Below, piece by piece: positions 46,360-58,010 of a stretch of DNA of 64,000 nucleotides (its first letter is position 1; each line of letters begins with the position of its first letter). The stretch lies in contig WHVD01000053.1 in assembly GCA_015178975.1 (NCBI GenBank), positions 1 through 64,000 on the forward strand. The letters run 5' to 3'. Both the position numbers and the translations under genes were made by a program. A model generated the notes under the pieces. It did not search any database and had not been told where the DNA came from. It was given only the letters and a program-made list of their open reading frames with translations. The DNA comes from Hysterangium stoloniferum (lineage: Eukaryota; Basidiomycota; Agaricomycetes; Hysterangiales; Hysterangiaceae).

Positions 46360-49311
46360 TCTCCACACATTCAAGAGTTTACTCATCTCAACGCATCTGC
46401 TCTTTCACACTCTGATTCATTTTTCATTAAACTCATGTCTAATATGATCCCGAAATTCATTTTTTCAGCTCTTATAGATTCTGGCTTGACTCATTGTTTT
46501 TTAGATACAAAATTCACGCAAAAACATTTGTTGTCAACTTACCTGATAAATCCCGTCGGTCTCCACCTCTTCGATGGCACAAGTAATTCGGTTGTTACCC
46601 AAGCTTGTGATTTACCCATCTGTTTCCTGTGTGGAACATCTCAATTGGTCACTTTCTATGTGACCCAGTTAGACTCAAGTTGCTCGGTGGTCCTTGGACA
46701 CAACTGGCTTACCCACTACAATCCATTGATTGACTGGATAGCTAACAGTATAACATTCCGGACCCCCGCGGCAGCTGAGGAACCTGTGCCTGCTATGGGG
46801 CCTTCGAGTGGTGGGTGATGCCCTTTGGACTCACCAATGCTCCGTCTGTTTTTCAGCATTTTATCAACAACATTTTCTCTGACATGCTCGATGTATGCAT
46901 TATTGTTTACTTGGACGACATTCTTATCTACTCCGAGAATCCCCTGGAACATGACAAACAAGTCCGTGGAGACTCAGACAACGTGGTTTATTCACGAATG
47001 GTAAAAAATGTACTTTTGACACAGACTCTGTGGAATACCTAGGTTTCATCATGGGACCCAACGGACTCCGCATGGATGAAACTAAAGTGCAAGTCATCAA
47101 AGATTGGCCTGAACCCCAAAAAGTTAAAGATATACAATCCTTCCTCGGCTTTGCCAATTTTTACCGACGGTTTATCTGTGGATATTCCAACATCACGGTA
47201 CCCCTTACCCATCTTACATGTATGGATACTCTGTGGAATTTTAATGATAAGTGTCAAAAAGCTTTCAATCTTTTAAAAAATTCTTTTTCCTCAGCTCCTA
47301 TTCTGTCACATTGGAAACCAGACTTCCCGCTCATTGTCGAAATGGACACCTCGGATTATGCGCTTGGAGCCATTCTGTCTATCCAGGACTCCGATGGAGA
47401 AGTTCATCCCGTGGCTTTTCTGTCCCGGACTTTACCAGAGCAGAGCTCAACTACGACATGAACTCCTGGCAATTTTTTCAGCTTTCAAAGCATGGCGACA
47501 CTATTTGGAAGGCTCAGGAACTCCGATTGACATTGTAACAGATCACAAAAACCTGGAATACTTTTATACCACAAAACTTTTGACCCACCAGCAGGCCTGC
47601 AGGTCTGAATATCTATCTGCCTTCAACATGATTATCCACTTTCGACTCAGCCATCTCGGTGGCAAACCCGACACTTTAACTAGACGATGGGACGTCTATC
47701 CTAAAGAGGGGAGCAACAACTATGCCACAGTAAACCCACACAACCTGAAACCTATTTTCATGAATCAACAACTTACCGCATCAGTCCGTGCAACTTTCCT
47801 CATCAATCCCATTGTCCATGGAATTATCATTATGGATATTGAGAAGTTACATCAAGATATTCTATCAGCAATTCCACTAGACCCGATAACTAAAGCTCAC
47901 CTTGACAATCCCGTGGACCCCGATCAACCTCGGTGGTCTCTTGATCAGCATGGTTTCATTAGACTTGACGATCGCATCTATGCACTGGACTCCAATGGCC
48001 TCCGCCTCAGGATCCTTCAATACAAACATGATCATCCACTCTCAGGACATTTTGGGTACAACAAAACTCTATCATTAATAAGAAGAGAATACACTTGGCC
48101 CGGACTCCGTGGATTCATTAAGCACTATTGTAAATCTTGCACTACTTGTCCCCGCTCGAAATCTCAGTGACACAAGCCATACGGCCTTTAGAAACAACTC
48201 CCGGTACTGGAACATCCATGGAATTCTATCTCTATGGATTTCATTGAACACCTACCAGACTCCGAAGGCTTTTCCACCATTCTAGTCATCGTTGACAGAT
48301 TCTCAAAACAAGGTATATTCATCCCTACATATGACACAATTACATCTGTGCAGTTAGCGGAACCTTTTATTATCCATGTATTTTCCAAACACGGAGTTCC
48401 ATCCCACATGACTTCCGATCGAGGATCAGAGTTTGTATCTCACTTCTTTAGATCCCTCGGGAAATCCTTGGACATGACATTACATTTTACATCCAGACAT
48501 CACCCAGAAGGTGATGGACAAACCGAATGCGTCAACTAGACATTGGAACAATATCTCCATGTATATTGCAACTACCAACAGGACAATTGGAAATCCTTGT
48601 TACCACTTGCAGAATTTGCTTACAACAATGCACCCTCGGCCACTACTGGCATTTCCCCATTCTTTGCAAATAAAGGATATAATCAAAATATTACAGTACA
48701 TCCAGAACCTCCCCTCTGCTCGCACTCAAGAGTTCACCACAGACCTCCACAAGCTCCACAAGGAACTCCGGACTGCAATAATGTCCACCCAAGAGCAATA
48801 TCAACATTTAATGGACAAACACTGGATCCTGCCACCCAACTTCAAGATTGGCAATCATGTTTTTGTCAAAGCTCAATTCTTCCGGACTACCTGTCCAACA
48901 AAAAAGCTTGCTGAAAAATATTTAGGTCCATTTGAAATTATCACACAAGTAGGTTCAGTCTCTTGGACTCTATGGCTTCCAGATAGCATGCACGTGGTAC
49001 ACCCGGTATTTCATGTTTCTATGCTAGAACCTTGTACTGCTAACACTATCCCGGATTGTGTGCAATCTCCGCCTCCTCCAGTCATTATTGACGGAGAACC
49101 TGAGTTTGAAATCTCGCAAATTTTAGATTTGAAAATTGACAAGCATCGACGCACTTGTAAACTGCTTTACTTGGTCAAGTGGGTAGGTTACGAGGGCACC
49201 GATGAAGAAACCTCATGGATTTTGGCCATGGAACTCAGTAATGCCATGGAAATCGTTACTGACTTTCATACAGCTTACCCACTCAAACCTGGACCACTAT
49301 CTTCTCTCTAA
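46360..49311 (+). pseudogene. pol region of element D
   Basis: Protease (ALIDSGLTHCF), RT (PFGLTNAPSVFQ, YLDDILIYS), RNase H, integrase (HH-CC zinc site, then catalytic core near 48230-48540) and chromodomain (CKLLYLVKWVGYEG, ending in PGPLSSL). Several breaks. Confidence 0.9.
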
Positions 49312-49505
49312 CTGCACTCTGTGGACCCCATGTTACATTTGGACTCATTTACATTATTCCCTGTCGCCCTATGTCTCTCTTTGCTTTTACAGGTTCTGAC
49401 ATGTTTTTCAAGTCCTTAAGTGGATTTTCCACGGACTTTGATTCTTATGTTTTCACACTTTACTTTTATGTTCAAAATTATTATCAAGTTTTCTATTTTA
49501 CTTTT

Positions 49506-50367
49506 TCAGTCTACATTTATGGGACTGTGTTTTTTCCCCGCCTCCTCAGCCACCTCTTGAGGAAGCTCCGCTACCTCCGTGGGCACCTCATCCTCATCCA
49601 ACCCGGCATCCTCAGAACTCCCAGCTTGCAGCTCCTCATATATATATCTGCCAAACTCCGCTAGGAACTTCCAAAATTCCGAGTGGAGCCCATGGAGCTC
49701 ATTTGCCACTACAATTTGGACCTTGATGCTTCTTTGGAGCAACTCGTTCTGGGCCTCTATGCCCTCGGCAATCCACCCCAATATGTCATCCAATCCGGAT
49801 GACCCATCTGTCCCACTAACATCCCACACCCCGGATCCTGTGGGTTGCTCATGGATGAGTGAGCACCTCGCCTTGAGTTGCACGCATTGGTAGCACCCCG
49901 GTCCCCGCCCGGACTTTCGATTGCATTCTGTGTTCTGGTCATTGCAACCAGAACACTGCAGATCGTTCCACATTGGAAGACAGACTGGTGCTGCCTTCTT
50001 TGCCTTCTGTTGATATGGTTAGTTCTCCAGTTATCCCACAGACCCGATGCTTACCTTTTGGGGGCTCTCCGGCTCCCCCTCAGACTCTGATTCTACCTCT
50101 GTCGCCTTGTGCTGAAAATGACAAGTCAGTGAAAAAAAAAATGACAAGTTGGAGTTTGGGACTTACCTTTCCCATGACTACCACGGCCCTGTCTGCAGCC
50201 ACCCGTGCTTTCTCCATGGCCACCCACACAGCCTCCTCCTCTTCTCGTTTCTTCTGCCTTGTGGCCTCTTCCTCTGCGGCCAATGCCGCCTCGTACTCCC
50301 TGTCCAAAGCCTCCTCAGCCTCCATGGCTTCCCTCTCTGCTTCTTCATGAAGATGGCACTGCTCTTC
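49506..50367 (-). CDS. Antisense accessory gene of element D: coiled coil plus Zn2Cys6 cluster
   Basis: On the strand opposite to pol, exons are read at about 50367-50167, 50111-50055 and 50006-49506. Introns of 55 and 48 bases have GTAAGT and GTAAGC donors, CAG acceptors and an ACTAAC branch-like site; both are phase 0. Exon 1 is Ala/Glu/Arg-rich coiled coil, exon 2 gives 19 acidic residues, and exon 3 carries C-x2-C-x6-C-x9-C-x2-C-x6-C, then helices and the end SPINVD. Exon count, phases and intron sizes match element A although the sequences differ widely, which argues for selection on a real protein. A TATATATAA box lies at about 50521-50531 on this strand. The 5' start is uncertain. Confidence 0.65.
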
Positions 50368-50520
50368 TCACCACGCCAAAAGTTGGGCCACACTCCAAGG
50401 CACCCAATACGGAGTGCCCGTGGAGGGCCCGGTGGTCAGCATGGGTCATCTTGGCGTTGGTTTTGGTCCCATTATGTCGAAGATGGGTAATAAAGAAGAA
50501 GAAATTTCTATTTTTTCAAA

Positions 50521-50531
50521 TTTATATATAG
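50521..50531 (-). promoter_or_regulatory. TATA box for the antisense gene of element D
   Basis: On the minus strand CCTATATATAAATT stands upstream of the antisense gene and inside the element, as in element A at 7279-7285. Confidence 0.45.
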
Positions 50532-50680
50532 GCTCATTGCGGTTGAACCTTACCTTCCAGATCACATGACTCCTTGACACATACGTGTAACTGACATGAC
50601 TTTTGACACATGCACGTAGCTGACAAGAACCTTATCAAAGTCTAGAGCCTCTTTGGGACTTCAGCATAAAGGGAGGGTAC

Positions 50681-51495
50681 TGTTACGACCGGAAATCCCA
50701 CCAGACTCTGGGCACTAACTTATACACACCCGCACCCTATACGCACCCATTATCAGTTTACCGGATTTCCCACCGGACTCCATATGTCAAACTTGTCTAC
50801 ATTCGACTTCGTTATGTTGTGTTTCAGTCACCGGAAAACCCACTGGACTCCATCTCTGTCTATATCCGACCTTGTCCTGCATGTCAGTCACCGGACCCCA
50901 CTCAGAAAACCCGTCATCCCTCTAACAGAGCCCCATTCCCATTTTAGTCAAATGACCTGTCACGATTCAGACTCCACTTTCGCTCTGTTTCCCATTATGG
51001 TTTATGATTTGTCACTATTCAGACTCCGCTCCATTCTGTCCCATTCCTAACACCAAATTTGGTGTTTACTATTCCCGTTTTATGTTCTGCTCATTTCATT
51101 TCATCATTACTGGATTTGGTATGTCATTCACTCCATGGTCTATTTAAACTGGCAGATGTTGTACATACAATCCAGTCAGAAAATCAGCTTAGATTCCCCC
51201 CAGTAATCTAATACATTTTCCACTCTAAACTCCTACTTGAATCACACCGCTCACACTAGTCAGAGCCCACAGGCTCCAGCACATCTATCTCTCTCACCTA
51301 TCTCGACTCACAACTCACAACCTCTGACCTACGACCCCTTGACCCACGACCCCCGCCCAGACTCCTCGGGATTCCCGTCCACCTGCCTGAAATTGGACAA
51401 CACGATCTAGCAAGGGTGCAGCCTATAAGCTGAAGCCAAGTCCTACCAGATATTCCACAGGTTTCTCCAGAGACCGCTGTGTACGTACCCTAACA
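50681..51495 (+). repeat. 3' LTR of element D
   Basis: 815 bases, begins TGTTACGACCGG right after the purine-rich GGGAGGGTAC, ends CCCTAACA. Confidence 0.95.
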
Positions 51496-51500
51496 ACAAG

Positions 51501-52631
51501 AGACAAAGGTTGTTGTCCATCTGATGTTGCCTTTCTTTTAGGGTAAATTTGCCATTGGCTCCAAACTTGCCTGTGAGGTTGGGCTTTCCAGCAGATTTTC
51601 CAGATTGCTGACCTTTGTTATTGTTGTGTTGTTGAAAGACTTTTCATTGTTCTTCCCAGATTGCATGGAGGTTTGGTTGCTGGTGCATGAGTTGTTGTTG
51701 TTGGGTTTATTGGCTGTGGACTTGTTTGCTTTGTCCACAGAGGTCTTGTGGGCAACTTCTGTGTGATGTTCCCAATAGTGTGCATCTGCATTTTGAGCCT
51801 TGAGGCACATATGGGACAATGTTTTGGACTTGCCATCTTCACCTTTAGAGACTTCGTCCTTGAGGTGGGAAGGCAGGCCAGCATAGAATTGATGGTGGAG
51901 AGCAAAATTGCCCCATTGACAACACACAGTGAGATTATTGAACTGAACAATATATTCCATGATGTGCTGATTGTCCTTCATGCAAAGATTGGTGAGGCTG
52001 TTCTCAGCTTCTCCAGTAGGGTCATACAGGCCAAAGTTGGTTTCGAGTTCTTCACAAAAGCATCCCAATTTTCAAGCCAGTGTGGCTCTTCCTCAGAAAG
52101 TCCACTAAAAGACAGTTTGAACCATTTCAACATGGATCCCAAGAGGTAAGAGTGTGTGTAGTTGACTTTTCAGGAGTCCATGGAGAATGCAGTGGATCGA
52201 TTGTGGAAATTGAAGTGACATTGCATGAGGAATGTGGAAAGTTTGTTGGGGTTGGAGCCCATGAAGGGTTCTGGAGCATTGACCTTTGACCATGGAGATT
52301 CCGAATCCTTCTTCTTTTTGTCCTTTAGCAAATTATCTATTAACTTATCCAAATAATTTGCTAGAAATTCAGAAGCAGGATCTGGCCATTGCTTCAGGTA
52401 TTAGATGGGGGATTTTCAACACCTTTGCCCTTTGTCAGGGGCTGCAGGCTCATCCTCATTCTCAGAGTCATCCTCATCTACTGGGACTTCTTCAATATGG
52501 GCTTCATCTGTGGTGTCTGGCTGGTGTGTGAATGTCTGACTAGTGTACAAAGTGAGTGGGAAACATGGGAAATGAACAGTTGAGGGTCCAGGTGTATTTT
52601 CCTGTCTGCATGCTCTTGTTATTGGTGGCAT
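51501..52631 (-). pseudogene. gag region of element C
   Basis: Starts MPPITRACRQENTPG at 52631. The acidic segment EAHIEEVPVDEDDSE parallels that of element D, and the Gag core follows. It stops at the insertion of element D within the zinc-knuckle region. Broken. Confidence 0.8.
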
Positions 52632-52672
52632 GTTGAATATTGAACAGTCTGCAAGTCCTGGTCAGAAAATAC

Positions 52673-53010
52673 AGGGTCCGTGGTGAGGGAGGTGGGAGGT
52701 CTAGTAGAAAGGCCAGGGGCATTGAAGAAACCCTGGGACGGATCACTGTGGGGATAGAGGCACAAAACAAGCTTCTAGAGGCCCTCAACTTGTCGCTCGA
52801 AAAGAGCCACAGGGTGCAGGAGGCCATGGGGAAAAGCATCGAGGGACTCTGCAGAGGCTTCCGTGAGTTCCTGTGGGACTATGAGTGTTACAAGCCTGAA
52901 AAGGCCAAGGGCAGAAGCTCTGAGGAGCCCGTGGTAGACACCCCTAATTTCAAATTGACCCAAGAGGCAGCTCCTCTGGCCATCACCACCTTCATGGGCA
53001 TTTATTGAAC
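52673..53010 (+). pseudogene. Second accessory-gene remnant (third-exon part)
   Basis: Frame pieces EVGGLVERPG, GRITVGIEAQNKLLE and EGLCRGFREFLWDYE align with 39404-39640. It abuts the right edge of element C, so it belongs to another copy of the same family that lay next to C. Confidence 0.6.
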
Positions 53011-53879
53011 CGACAGCTATCTTTGAAGACAATCAAGGCACGATAACGTTTACTTTTCTAATCAATGTGCATTGCACCGAATGAAACACATCAAAGGCAT
53101 TTTATTCATCATTTAATTGAAAATGGCACCATACATCTCCATTACTGCTCGACAAAAGACATGATCACTATCGACATCAGATGTCAATAATAATTTGTCT
53201 ATCCAGTTTTCATTTCCCGGTTATTCAATTGTCACTGTCACTGAGTGTCCGGTCAATTTCCATCATCTGAAGCTTGTGTCCACTGGAACACTGCACAGCC
53301 ACTGGCACCCAAAGAAATTGTATCTGGGAATTGTTCAGGACTACATCGATGAGGGATATATGGGGTCCATGGCTTTGTGGGACATGAGCTATCATCTGAA
53401 ATCCTTGGTGGAATACCCGAAGTCAGCATTTGTGTTCCCCTCAAGCCAGTTTTTAAAGATCTGATGAGCTTGAGAGTGTAACAATACAAGGTGGAAAACC
53501 AATGAGAAGGTATTTTTTGAGCTAGGACACTGATCCAATAGTTGCTCAATTTTCTTCCGCTAGATATACCTGTAATATTAGCCAAGGCAACATCGAAGAT
53601 TTCTGCTGGCCCTCTGTCTGTATCTAGACTTCGACACCCCCCACGTCTCCGGTCATCCTCTGCAACAATGAATCAAGTCCTAGGTGTTATATTGAAAATA
53701 CACAGTACATGACGGCTCATGGGAAAATAAAACGTGAAAAGTATACTGGTTTATTGGGCAGGGAAACCTTGAGCGATGGCGATGGCGTTGAATGGTAGTG
53801 GGTATATGCCTCATCCTGGTGGGTATCACCCTCTTGAGTGGCATTTGATACGTTCCATATGAATTTTTGGAGGCTCCAT
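53011..53879. other. No gene recognised
   Basis: Base composition returns to host-like. A 90-codon frame at 53195-53464 has a plain start and no recognised domain; I do not call it. Confidence 0.4.
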
Positions 53880-54064
53880 GCGATGGGGGCACACCATGCG
53901 AATGTGGAGGGTGCACCATGAAAATATGGGGGCGCACCATGCGAATGAGGGGGCATGCCATATGAATGTGGAGGCATGCCATTCAAATGTGGGGACACAC
54001 CATGCAAATGCGGGGGCGCGCCATGCAAATGTGGGGGCACACCATGCAAATGTGGGGGCACGCA
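53880..54064. repeat. 24-base minisatellite, about 7-8 copies
   Basis: Diverged units of the type CATGCAAATGTGGGGGCACA-x4. Because 24 is a multiple of three, several frames stay open on both strands. On the minus strand one frame reads PPHLHG-type octapeptides and another CPHICM-type. I cannot tell which, if any, is translated. Confidence 0.85.
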
Positions 54065-54254
54065 TGAGAATTTGAGGGCACTACATACACCAATGGAAGA
54101 GCGATGCCATGTGGTGGTGGGAGGGGTGTGGTTGTATCACATAGGGGAAATTTGGTTCTCCTAGACCAATTACAGGGGTTCCCCATGGTGCTGCCTGCCC
54201 TGTTGTGCTAAATGGTTCGCCATAGCATTACCCTACATTCTCCCGTTCTCACCC

Positions 54255-55487
54255 TCACCTTCCATTCCCCCGTTTTCGCTCACCCCCTCCATTCCCCCGT
54301 TTTCGCTCACCCCCTCCAATCCCTCTTTCTCCCTCTGGCTTTGGCTTTGGCTCTCGCCCTGGCTTTGGCTCTCGCCCTGGCTTTGGCCTTGGCTCTCGCT
54401 CTGACTTTGCCTTTGCCTTTGGCTCTCGTTTTGGATTTGCCTTTGGCTCTGCCTCTGACTTTGGCTTCGGCTCTGGCTTTGGCTTTGGCACTCGCTCCGG
54501 CTTTGGCTTTGGCTCTCGCCCTGCCTTTGGCCTTGGCTCTTGCTCTGACTTTGGCTTTGGCTCTCGCTCTGGCTTTGGCTCTCGCTCTGGCTTTGGCTCT
54601 CGCTCTGGCTTTGGCTCTCGCTCTGGCTTTGGCTCTCGCTCTGGCTTTGGCCTTGGCTCTCGCTCTGACTTTGGCTTTGCCTTTGGCTCTCGTTTTGGCT
54701 TTGCCTTTGGCTCTGCCTCTGGCTTTGGCTTCGGCTCTCGCTTTGGCTTCGGCTCTCGCTCCGGCTTTGGCTTTGGCTCTCGCTCTGGCTTTGGCTTTGG
54801 CTCTCGCTCTGGCTTTGGCTTTGGCTCTCGCCCTACGTTGCTCCCTTCCCGCCCTATTCCCTGTAATTGGCGTATGATATAGTCCATTTTGGTAGCATCG
54901 CGATGGTGAGCTAATGCGTTAAGTACCAAAAGGCGTCTCTAGGGGCGAATATGTATAATAAATGACCTGATTGTTATTATCAGCACCCACCGTTAGGTCA
55001 TTCCACGCTTGTTCTAATCGCCTTTCCAGTTCTGCGATCAATTTATCTCGTCCCGTCCAAAGAAACATGTACGCTTTAAAGCAATTTGTTGAATTGTATA
55101 ACCTTGCAAGCACAAGGACTTCCTTAAGTACACTGAGACAGTCTGGTTAATTGTTAAATTCAGGTACTCAGTATTTTAAGTTCCTACTTCTGATAATTGT
55201 CTAATACACGTTTCAAATCATCCGGGATATTCTCCTTGTTCTTCCTGAACAAATTGCGGAAAAATACGCGGTCAGATTCAGCGGCCTGAATAAGGGTATT
55301 CAATTTCCTCTTGTGCTCCCTGGTTGTCTGGTGATCGTCAATGAGGTCCACATTGACTCTAAAACTGGTATTGATGCAGACAACTCACCTTGATCACGTT
55401 GATAATTTCCAAAATCAGGGTCGCTAGACTCCTTAAGCCAGGTAGGGCCTCGGCAGTAACTTTGACGAAAATAGTTGCCAAGTCCAT
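54255..55487 (-). CDS. NLR-like N-terminal domain gene with a Lys-Pro-Glu repeat tail
   Basis: Exons on the minus strand: 55487-55389 (TIFVKVTAEALPGLRSL), 55357-55188 (DDHQTTREHKRKLNTL, FFRNLFRKNKENIPDDLKR), 55132-54987 (KAYMFLWTGRDKLIAELERR) and 54910-54255. The last two introns (55 and 76 bases) are GT-AG and phase-consistent. The helical segments resemble the N-terminal domain that precedes NACHT/NB-ARC or repeat domains in mushroom NLR-like proteins; this comes from memory and needs a search. No nucleotide-binding domain follows. Instead about 170 residues of EPKPKPER-type repeats end the protein. The first junction leaves only 31 bases and does not keep frame, so the gene may be a pseudogene or its start differently spliced. 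Confidence 0.5.
54330..54832. repeat. 18- and 24-base minisatellite coding the repeat tail
   Basis: Interleaved units of GGCTTTGGCTCTCGCTCT and a longer variant, about 500 bases in all. On the minus strand they encode REPKPE and REPKPKPE units; on the plus strand they read as Leu-Ala. Confidence 0.9.
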
Positions 55488-55489
55488 GA

Positions 55490-56500
55490 CAATTGTCAAT
55501 GATCCTCCTGGATGTCGAGGGATAGGCCCAACTTATGCTCCCTATCATCTCGAGGGATAGGTTCGACTGCTCTTTAGCATATCGAGGCGCTGTGCATGTT
55601 CGAGGCTGTGCCCGTGAGATGGAGTGCCAGATTAGTGTTCGCTTCGGTGGGCGGTATGCACATCGAGATGTAAACATTGTCCATGGTGGAAAAATTTGCC
55701 TATTGTTGCAATGCAATTGGTTGTCATTGGTTTCTTTTGCCTCTAACTTTGGCGATAATAAATAGATCGTCGACAAACACCGGAATATATCGTATCACAC
55801 TCCCGGTGAGCATTCGGGGAATCGACCCTGCGGATGCTTTCAGAACAGCTTCAGTCACCGATGATTGTTAGGAGTGGTGGTACTGGCGTGAAAGCTTCAC
55901 AGCTTACACAGAACAACTGAACGGATGCTATGGTCGATGACGGATGCTATGTCGATGACGGATGCTATGGTCGATGACAGATGTTATGGTCGATGACGGA
56001 TGCTATGGTTGATGACGGATGCTATGGTCGATGGCGGATGGAACACAATGCTAAGTTGAATGCAACAAAGCTCATGCGACGTTCGACCCGCTCGTGCCAA
56101 CTCAGCATCGCCAAGGAGAGCGATAACGAATTCTGTTAGAAAGTGAGACTTAATAATAAACTCATATATGTGTATAACGAACTGTATAAAGTACCTAATC
56201 CTAAACTATAATACATGAGTATTTGTAAGGAACATAGTAAAAAAAGAACGGCTCACCTCAGTCTCGTATATGTGTATAACGGACTGAGGTATGAGGTTAC
56301 TCGAGCTACAGTATGTATATACTAGAGATAACAATGGGAATGTGAACAAAGAGAATATGGAACAAAAGGAGGTCTTTTACATAGGAACACATAACTGCAT
56401 GGCCACATTTCGGTTCTTTGTGTTGCCAAGCAGTTCTTTTGTTATTTCGGCCCTGCATGTCTTTTTTTCCATCCAAATATAGCCATGAAGTTTTGCGGTG
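55490..56500. other. Intergenic with a 19-base tandem repeat and a hairpin
   Basis: A GATGCTATGGTCGATGACG unit is repeated about six times at 55922-56040. A hairpin ACCTCAGTC / GACTGAGGT lies at 56255-56290. No supported gene. Confidence 0.5.
56255..56290. repeat. Hairpin ACCTCAGTC / GACTGAGGT, variant loop
   Basis: Same nine-base arms as at 27080 and 33122, with loop TCGTATATGTGTATAACG. A similar loop sequence occurs alone at about 56161-56184. Confidence 0.7.
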
Positions 56501-56790
56501 TTATCCAACAAATTCTTCATCATTGAACCGCACACCTAGGATGGTGTGCCCATTTGGGGCAGAGAATTCGCACAGCCTGTTTAAGTACCAGCCTACCTGC
56601 ATGTATCCTGATTGGTATATATTGGTAATGCCACAGTCTTCGACATCGTATGCACACTTTCTCGAACATTACCTCCTCGCTCTCCTCCAGCCCGCTCTCA
56701 CCTTAAACGCCTCTTCCCCATATTTTTCCCAAACACAGAACTGGAAGTATGGAAACGAAGAACCTTCAAGATCAGCAATTTTAGAAATGA
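56501..56790 (-). pseudogene. Possible exons of an unrecognised host gene
   Basis: Two exon-like segments on the minus strand look protein-coding: GSSFPYFQFCVWEKYGEEAF (ending at a GTGAGA donor near 56714) and, after a CAG acceptor, VGWYLNRLCEF (56595) to a stop at 56501. No upstream partner exon could be tied to them with confidence. Confidence 0.25.
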
Positions 56791-56963
56791 CAAGTCCTCA
56801 TTCTATTATTTCACTACTCCTAGTTTGTGGACCCGATGAGATTATCAATGCGAAAGAGTCCTGCATTAAGTCCTTGCGAATTATTGCAACGCCAATGCAG
56901 AATGTTAGGGCTGCAAAAATAAACACGACTCCTAACGGTTACGCATTTGTCGTAAAATGTTAG

Positions 56964-57900
56964 CAGCATTGGGAAAATTGAAACCATCATCTCCTTAGAT
57001 CGCGACATTCGACAACCCATTTTCGAGTAGCTATGTATGATTACAACGGCATACATCCTTTAGGACTGATTTGGGGTTGTGGCCCAATCTCTATCTCTAT
57101 CTATCTCCCATATTTTGGAAATCTCCCAAATTGTTTTCTGTTTTGTGAAAATCTCGAGGCATTGGTCATCTCATCCACCACCGCGACCTTCTGTACACGT
57201 ACCACCATATATGAGGCAGTTACTGGACACTCAAAAGTCTCCACAGTCGTCAGAAAGTACGATTGAAGGTTATCTTTCCCATAGTCAGGATTTAGTCGCT
57301 TGTACGTATTCTTACGATCCAATTTATATGATATGAGATATGAGGGTCAAGGAAATATGAGGGGACCGATAGCAAATCGATTGATCGAACAAAGAGAGTG
57401 GAGACGTGCGATTGCATGGCATAAAACGAAAATGGTCGAATAAATATTTTAGTGGCTAGGGAAATATGTCTTCAAAGGTGTTGATATAATAATATTGAAC
57501 ATGTGTCGATGGCGTAATACTTTATGGCGCAATAAACCAGGCTCTTTGGAAGGCATATATATCGGCTATTACTACTGTCGAGACCAATGGAAATGGCTGA
57601 TGGCCCAGCCGCGGCTCAAAAGCTATTCGTTGAAAGAAGTTATCGGCCCTAATAATTTTCAAAATCAGTAAAGTTGATATTCCGTTGTAACGCAGGAAGG
57701 GAAAGGCGAACAAGACGGTGTGTCGTCGCGTCTTAGTGACTTACAACGGCGTAAAAGCATCGAAAGTAACTAATTTTCTATTTCAACCTCTTCCTCATCC
57801 AATTCGAAGGATGTGGCTTGTCTGCTTTTTGGTACAGGGATGGTTGCGATACAAACAAGGAATCAAATGGTAGTATGCTCTTTTCTCACTGCTTAGTCGC
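56964..57900. other. No gene recognised
   Basis: Host-like composition. Frames on both strands overlap and none shows a known motif. Confidence 0.4.
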
Positions 57901-58010
57901 TTAAAGAAAAGCGCCCTCGTTCAGTGCAAAGTTCACACCAGCTTTGATACCAGCGACGGACCTACTGACCTCGCAGACGTTCTCCAGCCAATTCTTCACC
58001 CATCTTTCCG
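57901..58010 (-). CDS. Possible last exon of a host gene
   Basis: After a TTTATAG acceptor at 58011 the frame reads ERWVKNWLENVCEVSRSV and on to a stop (36 residues). Its amphipathic character and splice acceptor look genuine, but no upstream exon was found in the next 250 bases. Function unknown. Confidence 0.3.

Larger units (their letters stand above)
44230..51495 (+). mobile_element. Ty3/gypsy chromovirus, element D
   Basis: 5' LTR 44230-45035, self-priming site 45038-45048, gag, pol with chromodomain, antisense accessory gene, purine tract and 3' LTR 50681-51495. The duplication ACAAG lies at 44225-44229 and 51496-51500. LTRs are a few percent different, mostly C/T and G/A changes. The coding region has several breaks (about half a dozen). 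Same clade as element A but with unrelated LTR sequence. Confidence 0.95.
39326..52672 (-). mobile_element. Element C: old minus-strand Ty3/gypsy element interrupted by element D
   Basis: Gag (52631 down to 51501), protease (about 44160-43690), reverse transcriptase (43217-42400), RNase H, integrase (41054-40430), chromodomain (40220-39912) and an accessory-gene remnant on the opposite strand (39330-39732) follow in order on the minus strand. GTATTTTCTGACC at its right edge (about 52660-52672) matches the primer-site region of D. Element D lies in the Gag zinc-knuckle coding region with duplication ACAAG. It has many breaks and is CpG-poor, so it is much older than D. Confidence 0.85.

Noticed and set aside
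54212-54877. Plus-strand Leu-Ala repeat protein
   Set aside because: It is the mirror of the minus-strand Lys-Pro-Glu repeat; only the minus strand has flanking exons with splice sites.
56418-56963. 181-codon plus-strand frame
   Set aside because: It lacks an ATG near the start and any domain; the minus strand shows better exon-like segments in the same place.
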